A stretch of DNA of 64,000 nt from Dioscorea cayenensis subsp. rotundata (GCF_009730915.1 NC_052475.1:27899016-27963015), one strand, 5' to 3'; positions 24,163 through 38,400 are shown, counted from the first letter of the stretch. Made by a program: numbers and translations. Notes: generated from the sequence alone by a model not told the origin.

Positions 24163-24676
24163 CCATGAACCATGACGAACTAGTACTGCATCTGCATGCC
24201 ATATACATATACATATATATATATATATATATATATCGGCTTTTCTTTATTTATTTTTCCTTTCTGAACTTTAATTTTTCTTTTATAAAACCATCGACTT
24301 ACTTTCAGAAAGAGATAGAGAGAAACTCTACTCAGTAATCTCATCACTTGTAAATTTTATGGCTCTGAACTTTGTCTGCTAGTCATTGATCTGCAACTTT
24401 TTCAATAGTTGTTGACTTATGGGTTCTACACTAGGCAGCTAACTGCAAGGAGAGTTAACAAAGCAAACTGATCACACAGAATTCTAACCACAAAACCTCA
24501 TGATAAAATCTACATTCAATTGTCATTTTCTGTATGACCAGAAACATAACTAATGTTTGGAAGAGTTTCCTTAAAGTTTTATTGACTGCAAAAACACAAG
24601 TGTAACAGAGAAACATGGAGAAAATGAAGAAGCTGAGAGGGGATGATTCATTTGTCGTAACCTTTGTTTACAATGA
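24163..24676. other. 3' flank between convergent genes
   Basis: Contains (TA)n at about 24211-24235 and the 3' untranslated ends of the dynein light chain and first NDB genes. Nothing else seen. Confidence 0.4.
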
Positions 24677-27600
24677 CTAGATGCAGCTGGAGTCCCTCCC
24701 ATATACGAATCGCTTCAACCAGTCCATTATCACCAGCATCCTTGAGCGCCAGCTGACTTGCTTGCTGTGCATATTGAATGTGACATAGACCAAGAAACAT
24801 AAATCTCCAGGAATTTATTAGGCACAACTAATAATCACAAAATATATTAGCACAGGTCATCTAACACAGTGTTAAAACCACTATGATTAGTTTGTTTTGA
24901 ACTTGATTGGTGTATGGATCTCAGGAGACTAATTAAGGAAATTAAATATTCATGACGAGAAGAATGGTAGAAACAGTTTACCTTGCATAAACTGAGTACC
25001 AAAGCCACTGGGTGCTGTGGCCTATAGAAATCCAATCTCCAGGAAGCTGAGCAGCTGTTTGCTCTCCACCCAGTGGGGCAAATTGAGCAAAATGCTTATA
25101 CCTTCAATAGGGACACATAAAAAAAGAATGCAACAGATGATTATTTTTTTTTTTATGCAGTCTCAAATGCATACTGGGTAAGATTTTTTTGTTGTTTTAT
25201 ATATAAAAAAAAAAAACAAGGGGTGGTTAAAGTTAAAAAATAACACCATTACAGAGTTTCTTTCAAGCTTTTCAGCCTTTTTTCTATAGCTTCAATTACC
25301 CAGCCATTCATCAAGGTGATTGATAATAATCAAATAATTGATTATGAATCTCACGAACCATGAATCATGGAAGAAATTTCTTCGAGCTGATGCAGAACAC
25401 TTGAATGTGTCCACGAAGTATTTACATATATGTCAAATTATTAAGAGCTTAGGTACTAGATATTCAGAACCTAGACTGAGCGCAGCAAATTAACATCATC
25501 CAAAAAAGGAAAATGATTAAGATATTATAGGTACCTAAAGGGTTTAAATCGATGACGACCTGATTCTCTTATACGTATAGGACCTTCAGGTCTATCCTCA
25601 GTCTCCTTCATCTTGTTGAAGCATTGAGCAAGATAATATCCTTGTTGTGCAGCAACCTAAAAGTAGAGCAAGTAAAATTTTGCAGGATATATATAGTCCA
25701 CAGTCTCAATTGCAAATAATAATGAAATATCAGATTCAATTATGCTATCATTCATTCAATGAAAGATTAGTTAGAGTCAAACAGAAAATTACCTGAGCTG
25801 TCGCAGGAAGTGTCTTCACCTGTGAATCCACATTTGCAAGAGCTTTCTTGAATTCTTCGATGCTTAGCTCAGCTGATACTTTCGCTGCCTCACCTTTTGC
25901 CTCCTTCACAAGATCTACAACATCGGTCATGTGTTTCGTCTTCATGTAGAGCTCTACCTGAGGGTATCTCAGGTAGATTTCTTTTAAAACATCTTGAATT
26001 TCTTTCAGTGTTAAAATTCCTGAATTGTCTTTATCTGCCATCTTAAATATTGCAGATATATCTTCCTGGAAACATTTCAGTATGAAATATAAATTACAAC
26101 AAGTAATATGAAGTTTTATGAATGATTACTATACTGCAAAAGAAATTGATCTCCAAACAATGTATCATTGAAAACTTAATCAGTATCACAATATTCCAAA
26201 CTGCACATACCATCACTTTTCTCTGAATTGTTGTGGCACAGTCACCAAGTGCATACACATCTTCACATCCACAAACTCTAAGCCATTCATCAACTGCTAG
26301 TACACGTCTCTCTGCCTATGCACATCAAAATGGAAATTGGAAAGATGATATATTCCAAATTAAGGTCACCGTTTCAGAAGAAAAATCAAAATAAAAACAT
26401 AAAAAACTTTCTTCAGGTGTAAGTTGAGATTAATTAACTTGACCAATTTGTTTCATCAAGTTCAGTATGACAGGATGAGTTGCTATTCCAGTGGACCAGA
26501 CGGCCATTCCGTATGGTACAGAAGCTTCTCCAGATGATTTGCTGGTCATTGTTATGGTCTTATCAGACACATTCACAACCTGAAATCCCGTCTTCACTTC
26601 AATGCCATCTCTTCGGAACTTCTTCTCAGCAAATTCAGTAATTCTCTTATCAAACCTAAAGATTAATAATTTCAACAATTATCCCAAATTGGCAAGAGAT
26701 AAAAAGGACAAAATGTTTGTGATTATGTAATGCGAGTGACATTATTCCCATATAAACTTTTTTTTTCTTTTTTTTGTGTGCGTCATTTGTGGTTAGTTGG
26801 TCTGTAAATTCACACCTCTGCTGACCAAAATTAACATATTATACAGTAATGAGGTGAAGAGAGCAACCACTTACATGGTAAGGATATGTTCCCCAGCTTC
26901 AACAAGTGATATCTTCACTAGGTGTTTCACTTGTGGATATAATCCAGCCAAATCTTCAGTGATAAAATCATGCAACTGTGCAGCAAATTCAACCCCTGTT
27001 GGACCACCTCCAATAACAACAAAGTGAAGATCCTTCTGCCTCTCTTCATCATTAAGATTAGGGAGGCTGGCCCTTTCAAAACAATGCATCACATTCTTGC
27101 GAATGTCCCTAGCATCCTCTATTTCCTATCAGAATCATATATGATGTCCAAAGATAAGATCAGATAGGAGTAAAATAAAGAAAGCAGAAATTAGAAACCA
27201 TGAAAGATGCATCTGTGCTAATGATGATAAACCATAGGTCAGCAGCAACTTTATCATGGAAATATATAAAATAATACCTTAAGAAAATGGCAATGCTCCA
27301 GGACACCAGGAATGTTGAATGTGTTCACCCTGGCACCAACTGCAATCACCAAGTAGTCATAATCTACTATAAATTCACCGCCACCTTCCACATTACTTCC
27401 AGCGCAAGGATTACAATAAATTTTCTTATTAAAGGGATCAATCTTCAAACATTCAGCATCCCAAAATGTAACTTTTCCCTTTTTCTGCCAAAGGACAATG
27501 AAGGCAGACGACAGAATGAACCAGAACATTCAAATGCTTAAGTAAATTAAAATTTTGTATTTAGACATTCAAGAAAAATGGAACTTCAAAATGATAATCC

Positions 27601-28704
27601 AGACAAGATTCTACAGAGTACCTTACAAATGATTCTGCGGATAGGTTCAACAATGCTGCGCGCCTCAACCATTCCACAAGTGACACTGGGTAACAAAGGA
27701 GTAAACGTAAAATAGTTTCGAGGTGACACCACTTGTACATCATACAAGTAAGTATTTAGGTTCTTCAAGAAACTAGTGCCAGCCCAACCAGTTCCAAGCA
27801 CTACTATTTTCTTCTTGGTGGACGCTTGAGGTAATTTGTGGTCGTTTTCTGATTTTGCATCGGCATATGTCACAAATCCTCCACTGCTGCAAGTTAGTAT
27901 AAGTCAGGTTAGGAAGGATAAAGGATCATGCTATGCAAGCATTTCCTTTCCAAAATAAATTAGAATTAATGACCAAAGAAATGCAACAAATTTATGTGAT
28001 TCACCCACTAATGTAGGGTTATTATCTCCACAAGTAGGTCAACAAAAATAAGTCCATTATCAACGTGAGAATGTTATGACAACACAGATGATCAGACATA
28101 TACATCGATTTGCCCTCGTTTCACATTATCTCTGAATCAACCAAGCAGAGTGCATACTTCTATGAGCATTATCCATATATAATTACCCCATCTGACTTGG
28201 TAATCAAAAAATTTGCAGCTATATTTGTGCATGCACTAAAATTTACAAGAGAAAAATGAGTAATGACCAAATTTAATCATGAAAATCTCAAAAACCAAAG
28301 CTTTTTTTTTTGCTCCAATTTTTCTAACAAATGTAGTAACGGATTGCTTAAGAAAAATCAGTCAATAATTTGTCTCCCTTTCAAATTTTTTTACTTCAAT
28401 ATAGTAAATAAACTGAATTGATACAATGAATCAGTAAGCAATACAGAATGTTGAGCATGTTGTCTGTATTCGAGTAATTCATAGAAAAGAAACTCATATA
28501 GAGTGTCATTTAGAAAACAATATATATATATATATATTAAAAGAAAAAGAAGAAGAAGAAGAAACAAACAGTGAGGACATGAAAGAGAGAAAGAGAAGAG
28601 CTCGTGATGCACCTGACTGCGAAGAGGAACAAGAGATGGGAATGGTTGGGGATACGTTGTGAAGCTTGGAGGGCTCGCTGGAAGAGGAAGGCCGATAGTG
28701 GCAT
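24677..28704 (-). CDS. NDB: NDB-type external alternative NADH dehydrogenase, copy A (579 aa, 10 exons)
   Basis: A type II rotenone-insensitive NAD(P)H:ubiquinone oxidoreductase of the plant NDB group, which oxidises cytosolic NAD(P)H on the outer face of the inner mitochondrial membrane without pumping protons. Exons (minus): 28704-28613, 27886-27622, 27484-27278, 27125-26875, 26655-26439, 26315-26211, 26065-25793, 25656-25535, 25101-24982, 24764-24677. Features: N-terminal targeting region 1-40; FAD Rossmann motif GTGWAG at 62-67; nucleotide Rossmann motif GGGPTG at 227-232, with Glu264 at the end of its second strand (VEAG), the residue linked to NADH preference; ALGDCA in the second FAD motif; an EF-hand loop [12 protein letters not shown] at 390-401 typical of Ca2+-regulated NDBs; and C-terminal GRDSSCI. 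The overall sequence is nearest the NDB2-like group. It is the downstream member of a tandem pair. Confidence 0.93.
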
Positions 28705-28801
28705 AGCTACGAGATTGCTAATGCTCACAGTCACAGACAAACAGTGCCGCTGAAGAGGAATTCAAGAGAATGGTGCAAAGTTTGACGGCTGTTAATGAAG
28801 A

Positions 28802-28809
28802 ACACGTGT
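28802..28809. promoter_or_regulatory. G-box/ABRE-like site upstream of NDB copy A
   Basis: The palindrome ACACGTGT, with ACGTGTC on the plus strand, lies about 100 bases upstream of the start codon at 28704. Such sites bind bZIP or bHLH factors; use in this promoter is inferred. Confidence 0.4.
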
Positions 28810-30492
28810 CCTTTAAGGAGACTAACACTAGAGCAGCGCGCCGCTCTTCCTTCCTTGTAGCTGTAGGAAGTTCTATTTTGTAGAAAATGATTTATTTATT
28901 TATTTTTTTATTTTTTAAAAAAAAATAGATAAACAATATGCAAGAAACATGCATAAATATAAAATTATGAAATTAATACTTCTCACACACACTGATACCT
29001 GTATTTTATTTGAGTTAAATATTTTATGTAAAAATTTAATACTAATAAATCAAAAAGACATGATCAAAATATAAAATTTATAATAAAATAATATTGTGTT
29101 ATATATACTACAGTGTCTGTGTTCCGGTTGTTTTATATTTTCATGTAATAACTATTTAAATATTATGTATATAATTTTTTTTTTCCATTTATACATAATA
29201 GTTAAATTGTTTAATATTTAATATAAATAAATTATTTTTAATTGGGATTATCTCACTGTTTTATAATAAATGACATTGTTTTGCTTATTTCTTATTTTAA
29301 TTTGTATTAAAATAATTAAATTACAAAAAAAAAATTTAAGAATATAAATTTTAACAAATACTACCTTGATCTTCTTAGTCTTGGTGAGGGAAACAAGTGT
29401 AACAGGACTAAATATGGATGATTGAAATCGAATTTTTATATTGAACTAGATAATTTTAAAATATATTAAGTAAATTTTATATTGTAGTCAATGTTGAGAA
29501 TTTAAATAAATTGTTTTGGCCTAAACTAACAGATAATTTAATCAATCACCACCACAACCAATGGTGTATTTTTATGTTGTGTTTATACCCGAAATCACCA
29601 GAGTCATGCCAAATATTCTAGATCACCATATAATTAACGAAATTCTATAATAGAATCATCATCTAAATTTTTTTGGTTTGAACATTATATATTAATTGCA
29701 CAAATGATAAATTAGTGACAATAAGACATACATTTTTCTTTTTCTTTTTTTTTTAAATGAGATGGATAAGCCAATAATCTCAACTAATGTCAAAAGAGAT
29801 TTTGATTGCTCAATCTCTTATGTATTGAGAAAAAAAATTATCATCCCTCTAATATGAAAAATGGTCATAACACATATCAAAATAACAACACTGATTATAT
29901 TTTATTTATTTATTTATTTGTAATAAAATCAAAATTTTAATACAAACCAAAATTAACAATATTGTTAAAAAATTAACCATCAAACTCTGCATATTAGCTT
30001 GCCTCACATGATAATTTTTTATAAAATCATTATACCACTGGCATACCATCCTACATATGCCTATTTGTCACCTTTATTTAACCAAAAAAATTAAAAAGCT
30101 TTGTTCAACATTAAAAACATAAATCTGACGCATAACAACAACTTACAACCATCACCACATAAGCGTGATAGCTAATTTCTCCGGAAAGACTAGAGGTTCA
30201 TCAACCATTCACAATAACTCCTCACATAAGCATCAATGCATAAAAATGCTTCTCAGGAGGCTACACTAAACGCTGAATATAAATATTACACTTTCAGTAA
30301 TACTTTTATTGAATCTATTACTTTCTATACAACACCAATCAGTATACAGAGTTGAGCATTCTCATCAAGCAGAATATGCAAGAACCGCAAACGGGAAATT
30401 GACTATTAAAGACATGCATAGAAAGCAAAATACAGCAATGATTAATGGACGGTTTAATTGACATTTGTGACAAAGCTGGCTTTTGCTGCTTA
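28810..30492. other. AT-rich spacer between the two NDB genes
   Basis: About 1.7 kb of AT-rich DNA with poly(A)/poly(T) runs and the 3' flank of NDB copy B. No gene or intact transposon recognised. Confidence 0.45.
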
Positions 30493-33400
30493 CTAGATGC
30501 AGCTTGAGTCCCTGCCAAATATGGCACGCTTCAACCAGTCTGATACCACAAGGACCCTTGTGCGCCAGCTGACTTGTTTGCTGTGCATGTGCATTCAAAG
30601 ACAAATAATAAACATACAAATTCAGGCATTGGTGTAATGGAGTTTAAGATGAACCTATTCGGTTCCTAGACACAAATGGTAGAGATTGTTTACCTTGCAT
30701 AAACAGAGTACCAAAGCCACTGCGAACCATGGCCTATAGAAATCCAATCTCCAGGAAGCTCCGCGGCCGCTTGCTCTCCACCCAGTGGAGCGAATTGCCC
30801 AAAATGCTTGTACCTTCAAGAAAATGACTGACAATTAGCAGCTGCTGCTGGATAATGAAAACAGTAGAGTAACCAATAAGCAAAGTGAAATAGGAGGCAC
30901 CGGAAGGGTTTAAATCGATGGCGACCCGATTGAGTCATACGAAGAGGACCTTCTGGATTCTCAGCACAGACCTTAATCTTGTTGAAGCATTGAGCAAGAT
31001 AATGTCCTTGTTGTGCAGCAACCTGAAATTGTATTCCGAAAATTTTTACAGGATGGTCCCCATGATTGATCATGAAATGCCAGTTCATTGAAGTTAACAA
31101 GAAAATACCTGAGCTGTCGCAGGGAGAGTCTTCACTTGTGAATCAACATCGGCAAGAGCTTCCTTGAACTGTTCAATGTTTATATCCACTGATGCTTTTG
31201 CAGCATCACCTTTCGCGTCTTTCAAGAGATCTAGAAAATCACTCATATGCTTCGTCTTCAAATATAGTTCTACTTGCGGATACCTTGCATAGATGTCTTC
31301 TAAAACATCTTGGATTTCCTCTACAGTTAATGTTCCTGAATTGTCTTTGTCTGCTACCTTAAAGATTGCAGAGATATCTTCCTGAAAGCATGAAACTATG
31401 AGGCATAAAGAAACCAACATTTTCCAAATACTCAAATGAGATATCCAAAATGTTTGTTCAATGACAATGTATTTGACTATAAAAAGCTTCAAGAATTTCT
31501 TTCTCCTATATTGGTAACAGCAATGTATCTGGGCCACTGCCACATAATTGGACGATACTACAAGAGCTTACCAACAGAGGCCAAACAAGTTGGTAATACA
31601 ATGTAAATTTCAAGCATTCAACTTACACAGAAATAGATCATCCTGACTTGATTGAAAAACCTAAAGGAAATTACCAAATTGCACATACCATCACTTTCCT
31701 TTGATCTATTGTGGCACAGTCACCAAGTGCATACACATCTTCACATCCACAAACTCTAAGCCATTCATTAGTAGCTAGCACACGCCTATTAGACTGTGCA
31801 AATAAAAATGAAAAACCACAGAAAGAACAACCATTCTAAGGAAAAGTCAATGGTAAACAAGAAAAAGAAATTGAATTATTGAGGCATAAGTTTAAGATCG
31901 ATTAACTTGACCAATTTGTTTCATGAAGTCCAGTATGACAGGCCGGGTAGCGATTCCAGTAGACCAGACAGCCATTCCATACGGTACAGAAATCTCTCCC
32001 ATAGATTTACTCTTCATGGTGATGTCCTTGTCCGACACCTTCACAACCCGAAAACCTGTCTTCACTTCTATACCATCTCTTTGAAATTTCTCTTCTGCAA
32101 AGTTTGCGATTCTCTCATCAAACCTGCAGGTTAATAGCCAATAAAATCAAAATAAATCCCAACCTTTGCAAAATAAAGAGAGAAGATTTGAAACAAAAAT
32201 TAGATTAAGGTTAATCAAGGGATCCTAAGAATTAAGAAGACGGATAACGTAAAACACCATCACATTAGGACTACGTACAAGCATGGTATTGTGAAGATGC
32301 TCTGAGACCAGGAAACTTAGCTACTGAAAGCATAGTCAATAAAAATTAAATGGAAGCAAATACTAAAAATCCTCCATGGTTTGCTTCCATCATTAGTATT
32401 TGCTCCATGACATAAATGTGACTAGTATCAGCAGGCACAATTTGATAAACCAGGATTTGGTTCCAAGAAAGGCAGCTGACTATGTTCAAATTGTTGCAAA
32501 CAAAGATGTGCAGCTGACTACATAAAAACATAAGAAGTTTGGCTTTGACTGTGATTTGGAGAACAGGGTTGGACAACAACAGCACCACAAAAAAAAGAGA
32601 GAGAGAGAAAAGAAAGAACCCACTGGACAAACAGATGAGAACATTGTGCTACAAAAATAATGAATAATGTAAAGTCAAGACATGCTATAAGTGTATAGGA
32701 AGCAGAATACCATGATGCAAGTAATAATCAACATAAAAGGTGCAAATGGTAAGACATTTATAGAATGCAAAGGAACAAAATTAGCATGCATGACATGCTA
32801 CACAGATTTGAAAATTTAGCAGCATCCTTAATATCTCAAGTGTTTTAAGTTTCAACAATGGCGCATGGAAAGAGGATGCAGAAGAGAACTAGTAATGCAC
32901 ATGTTATACAACACAGTTTGAAAAATGTTGCATCAAACACATTATCCAGCAACAAAGATGACGTTTAAAACTTTAAAACCACTTCTTACATGTTAAGTAT
33001 ATGCTCCCCAGATTGAATAAGTGATATCCTCACCAAATCTTTAACTTTAGGATATAATTTAGCCAAATCTTCAGTGATAAAATCATGTAACTCTGCAGCA
33101 AATTCAACCCCTGTTGGACCACCTCCAACAATCACAAAATGAACATCTTTCCTTCTTTCTTCCTCATCAAGATCTGGTAGGTTGGCTCTTTCAAAACAAA
33201 GCATCACATCCTTACGAATGTTCTGAGCATCCTCTACTTCCTACATGCAAGCATGCATATTGAACCAAGATGATCATTGTATAAGAACAAAAGCTGAATT
33301 AAGATTGTTAAGAAAAGAAATCACAGTTAAGGCATCAAGGAAATGAGCCTCATTTCACAAGGATGACCTCGTAGAAACTAGACATATTTTTGAATGTTTC

Positions 33401-35824
33401 AAAACATAAAAATATGTAAAGAAATTTGTGAATGAAAGCTAAACCCAGGTTACCAACAAGACTGCATTTGTAAAAATGGAAAGATATAAATAATTTTCAC
33501 AGGTAAAACTACCTTCAGAAAATGACAGTTCTCTACAACACCAGGTGTGTTAAATGTGTTCACCCTGGCCCCAACTGCAATCACCAAGTAGTCATAACTA
33601 ACTATAAATTCACGACTGCTGTCTGACTTAGTTGCGATACAAGGAAGACAGTGAACTTTTTTGTTGATGGAGTCAATCTTCAAACATTCACCATCCCAAA
33701 ATGTAATTTCACCATCTTTCTGCAAAGAAAATAATTTCGATACAGAATAAGAACTTCAAACACAAATTTTTGTTCAACAAATAGCATACAATAAAAAGCA
33801 GCAATTTAGCAAATCCAATATACAAAATTAATTAGATCAAAGAACAACAACAGGATAAGTGGAAAGAATAGCACTTCAGGAGCTCCAAAACTAGACCCAT
33901 ATTATCCATGACACTAGCTATGACAGTGCACAATAAAATGACGACTACCCAACCATGGATGCCATTTTAGAATTCAGAAAACTTCTACAGAAGGCAAATC
34001 TTCATAAAAGGAGTTAGTTTTTAATGTGGCTTTCCATACTAATTGAACTTGCATCCTGCACTACTCCAATCCCCCAGACAAAGTGAGGTGTGCAGTTCAA
34101 CAGTTCAAACCTATTTAGCATATATTCATAATTAAACTTCAAATGAATTCACTGAGTAGAAACTCAAAGAAAAATATCAATAAAGAGCAAGCCCAATAAA
34201 ATGTTGATTGACAGTTAAAAATAATTGGATACCTTTTTTATGATTTTGCGGATAGGCTCAACAATGCTTCGGGCATCTACTGTTCCACATGTGACACTCG
34301 GTAATAGAGGAGTAAATGCAAAGTAGTTACGAGGTGACACCACTTGCACATCATACACACGACTATCTATATTTTTTAAGAAACTCGTACCAGCCCAACC
34401 TGTTCCAAGCACTACCACTCTTTTCCTAGTAGACATTTGAGAAGATTTAATTTCGTCATCTGATTTTGCATCAGCATATGCCACAAGACCTCCACTACTG
34501 TAAGTCAGAAAGTTGAGTTGGGATGAGTAAGCAAAGTTAGGATCCAAAAGAATTAAGACTATTGAATTGATAATTACTAGAAAAGTAAATGTAGACAGAG
34601 TGAAGTGATTGAAAATGATAGCAAATCTAAGATAGTTCTATCCAGGAAAACAAAATACTGAAATAGAGTCCAAATTAATGTGGCTGAGGAAGGTAAGATT
34701 TAACTTTCAAATTTAAGGCCATCAATATCCACACATCTAACTGAATTTTCATATGATGACTATTAATACACAGACAAGAAACCATGCAAAGAAACTTTGC
34801 AAAATGACAAGCAAGTAGAGATTGACATCAGCAAACCATAAAGATCAAAATAAGTGAAGTGCCATACATCTGACTACATCTTCTCTTCTTTATTTTTGTA
34901 AACAGAAATAGAGCACCTAACATCATTCCATCAGAATGAGGGAATGATGTAATGAGATACACAACCAGCTGGAACAGCTAGCTTAAATTCTACAATGAAA
35001 TGGCCTGCTCAAATCTATTTTATTCTATATAATTATGTATTTGAAGTGTGGAATTTTCAGAAGGATTTTAGGATCACTATGAACTTAATATTTCTAGCAC
35101 ATTCAAAGTCCTTCACAATTTTCCTAGGTGGAAGTTCCAAAAGATTAATGCATCTCACTGATCTCAGGATACAACTCGTAAAAATAAAAGACCAAATCAA
35201 TACAAAATACACACAATCAACAATTGCACACAAAAAGTCCATTCATTTTCCCCTTCCCAGAGGCACTGAGCTGTGAATACCTCAAATTCAAGAACAAAAA
35301 CCCAAAGCATCAGCCATAAAAGTGTGTAGAATTAATATTTCCTATTCAACTAAAACAAAAGTTTGCAGAACAAAAAGCAAACCTCTCAAGTTCTAACTTC
35401 TAAATTTCCAACCAAAAACACAATATGTACAAGACAAAAGCGCCAAAGATCAATGCATTTCAGTGCACAACTCATAAAAGTAACAAAGCCAAATCAACGC
35501 AAACATACACAATCAACAATTTCGCACAAAGAGTCCATTCCTTTACCCTTCCAAGCAGCATAATGAACGGTAAATACATCAAATTCAAAAAACCAAAAAA
35601 AAAAATATATCCAACTGTATTCGTCCTAAACAATGCGTAGGTAGAACTAGTGTCCTGTGTCCCCTAATCCACTAAAACAAAAGGTACCAAATCAACTAGC
35701 AGCAAAACAGATCAAAAGATAACGCGACCAACCTCACTGCAACGAAGATCAAGAGCTGGGAGTAGGTAGGTGTGCCTCGGAAAGCTTGAAGGAGGCGGTC
35801 GAAGACCAAACCGGATCGGCTCAT
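30493..35824 (-). CDS. NDB: NDB-type external alternative NAD(P)H dehydrogenase, copy B (579 aa, 10 exons)
   Basis: Tandem paralogue of copy A, with the same ten exon lengths (92, 265, 207, 251, 217, 105, 273, 122, 120, 88) and the same total of 579 residues; only introns differ in length. Exons (minus): 35824-35733, 34497-34233, 33719-33513, 33240-32990, 32123-31907, 31793-31689, 31381-31109, 31022-30901, 30813-30694, 30580-30493. It keeps GTGWAG (62-67), GGGPTG (227-232), ALGDCA and an EF-hand loop DKDNSGTLTVEE (390-401). At residue 264 it has Gln (LIQSG) in place of Glu. In characterised plant NDBs, Gln at this place goes with NADPH use (NDB1) and Glu with NADH (NDB2-4), so a cofactor shift is inferred. 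The rest of the protein resembles NDB2 rather than NDB1. Ca2+ binding is expected. Confidence 0.93.
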
Positions 35825-36549
35825 GACTGCAATATGTGGCCTTTGAACTCAGGATAAGAATGAAGTAGAGATGGAAAGAGGAAGCGCGAGCAAGAGTTGA
35901 CAACTCTTCGACAGCGCGTGGCCTATGAACTCTTCACTGTATGATCGGTTAAAGAAGGTTATGCCATCTGTATCCTAAAATGGAGGTAACAACGGTAAGA
36001 TACCGGGCTCTTTTGCGTTCCCACACTCACGGCGTAAATATTCCAACGGTCTCCAAATACATCTTTTAATTAAAATAATCATCTTTTCTAAATTAAAATA
36101 AAAAATAAAAGACTTTCCTGGAAGACTATCCGCAACAAGTAAAAGCGGATTTCATTCTCACCTCTCTTTTACGGTTTTACCATTCCCAATAAATAAATAA
36201 ATAAATAATCAGTTACACGGGCAAATTTTTCCTCGGTTATTACTCATACATTTGTGGTGATTTTTTTCCTATGACTTGCAAGTGGGCATACAATTGTTGG
36301 TATACTCATACATAACAGGTGTTTAACTTTATTAAATTTAACAGGTAGAGATTGAAGACTAGACAATCAATGTCAGTAGTTTTTTATAAGCCAGATTCCG
36401 GAATTCAAAACTACTGGCGTTGAAGATAACAGAGCGCTGACAATGGCACCTGCATATTCATTCATTTTGAACGCCACAAGAAGCAGGTGGATGGAAAAAA
36501 ATATGCCAGGGACTGCACTAGTTTGAAACGTAACTGCACTAATACTTTA
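35825..36549. promoter_or_regulatory. Upstream region of NDB copy B
   Basis: Should hold the promoter. TTCCAACGGTCT at about 36041-36052 resembles an MSA element but misses the final A. The remainder is AT-rich without a recognised motif. Confidence 0.35.
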
Positions 36550-38400
36550 TAACATAAAATTATGTTTTATAAACGTACTCGCCTGTATAATCACTATAAT
36601 TAAACACACCAAATAAAAAAGACATTTTACATGTACAACATATTTTTAAGAAGTATATCCATGGACCATAACCTTCTGTGCAAGGCTTGGTCTCAAAAAT
36701 CAATTTGCTGAAGAGGTGCAGCTTAAGTCTTTATCAGAGATTAACCACTGACCAGTCCAACCGGCAACAAGCGCTCACTGGAGCAATTATAACAGAAAAG
36801 CCAAACTTGCAACCCAAAAGAAGAAAAAAGGGCTGCAAGCATTATATTCTGTATCCATATAGGAAAGAAACAAATCTTCAGTGATGGCCTTGATTATTAA
36901 TTCAGTTACATAATCAAATGCCTCACACTCTTTCCAAGCTCGTCGAAACCAAGAAGAATTCCTCAGTTCATTCCCTGCACGCCTCCTGACAAGCTATAAG
37001 TGATACAGTCAAGCAAAAAGTATGAATTTTGTGCCGTAGTTTAACCCCATCCTCATTGACTTGGGAGAGGACGAGTTGATAGACAACACACAATCTCCGA
37101 GTTTTTCAGCCTCAATGCCTACAGTTGTTAAAGCATGAGGATAGTTAAAACTCAAAAATAAAAAAATACCCCACTGAATGAGAACCACAAAACAGAAGAC
37201 ATATGACCCATGACAGAACACTAGGCAACTTGGAACTGATATGACTGCATTGTGCTACCCATCAGAATGGTAACTTGCTTAGATGTTAGAAATATAACTT
37301 ACAACAAACAATGCTGACAAGGCTAGAATCACTAAATAAATACCAACAAATAAAATGGAAATCAGAGTTTAAAACTCGACCATCCAACATAAAGCTTGAT
37401 GTTATATATTGTGTTCCATTCAAGTAGTTTCCCCAGCAAATTATTATGAACACTACAAATATCAAAAGTCTAAAAAAATAATAATAATAATTTTCTAGTT
37501 AACCTTGCTTAAATGCTACTGATACATGAACCAATTTTGCTTAGATCTGATTAATTCGCATTCTATTCCTAAAATTTTTTTAAAAACACTACAAATTTGA
37601 GCCTGGCCAGCTCCACAGCACAACATAGAAAAAAATGCCACCAGGCGCACATCTTCAATCATATATACAATAAATTTATAGTTGAACACACCAAAGACAG
37701 ATATTCTACATATATAACATAAATTTAAAAACTGACCAATCCATCAGCCAGTTCTTGCTCAATTATGTAGCTAAATCAAAATAATTCACTTGAGTAAAGA
37801 TGAAGACCTATAAGAGATCAACCACTGACCAATCCATCTGCTCTCAAGTGAAGCAATTACAATAGAAAGGCAAACTAGCAACCCAAAGCAAGACCATGAA
37901 ATGACAGCATTACATTTTATCTAAATGGTGGAAAGAGACTAATCTTCAGTGGTGGACTTTGATCAGTAATTCAGTTACATAGTGAACAGTTTGAAGTATT
38001 GCCATTTAATGCCGAAATTTTAACCCTATCCACATTAATTTGGGAGAAAGAGTAGATAGACAACACACAATTTCTGAGCTTTTCAACCTCAATGCCTATA
38101 GTTAAAGCATGGGGATAATTAAATCTCCAAAATAAACAAACTTTATTCAATCAAAACCACCAAATCAGAAGGCATATGAATCATGACACAAAGTTGAGCA
38201 TCTTTGAAGACTGCATTGTGCTTTAACCCATAAACACAAGCTCATCCCCCATGTATCAATTCAATTGTATGCTAAAAGACAAAATAAGCAACTTGCTTAG
38301 ATGTTGAAAATAGAAATTTTAATTTATAATGTTGGTATGTATTCAATAACTAAATTCGAAACACCAAAATAACCAATATGAAATCAGAGTTTATAAACTC
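36550..38400. repeat. Tandem (direct) duplication of a 0.8-kb non-coding unit
   Basis: Copy 1 (about 36550-37400) and copy 2 (about 37650-38400) match block by block in order, at offsets of about 980-1080 bases. Shared blocks include AACCACTGACCA, ATCTTCAGTG, AATTCAGTTACATA, AGACAACACACAAT, CCTCAATGCCTA, ACTTGCTTAGATGTT and AAATCAGAGTTTA. Neither copy has a conserved open frame. It could derive from a decayed transcribed region or a non-coding RNA locus; the origin is unknown. Confidence 0.75.

Noticed and set aside
28613-28740. Longer N-terminus for NDB copy A beginning upstream of 28704
   Set aside because: The upstream frame has no ATG; the ATG at 28704 gives the same first-exon length (92 bases) as copy B.
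35363-35640. Short overlapping plus-strand frames in the first intron of NDB copy B
   Set aside because: Lys/Thr-rich products of A-rich intron DNA with no conservation signal.
36041-36052. MSA-like motif upstream of NDB copy B
   Set aside because: It misses the last consensus base, and a respiratory gene gives no reason to expect G2/M control.
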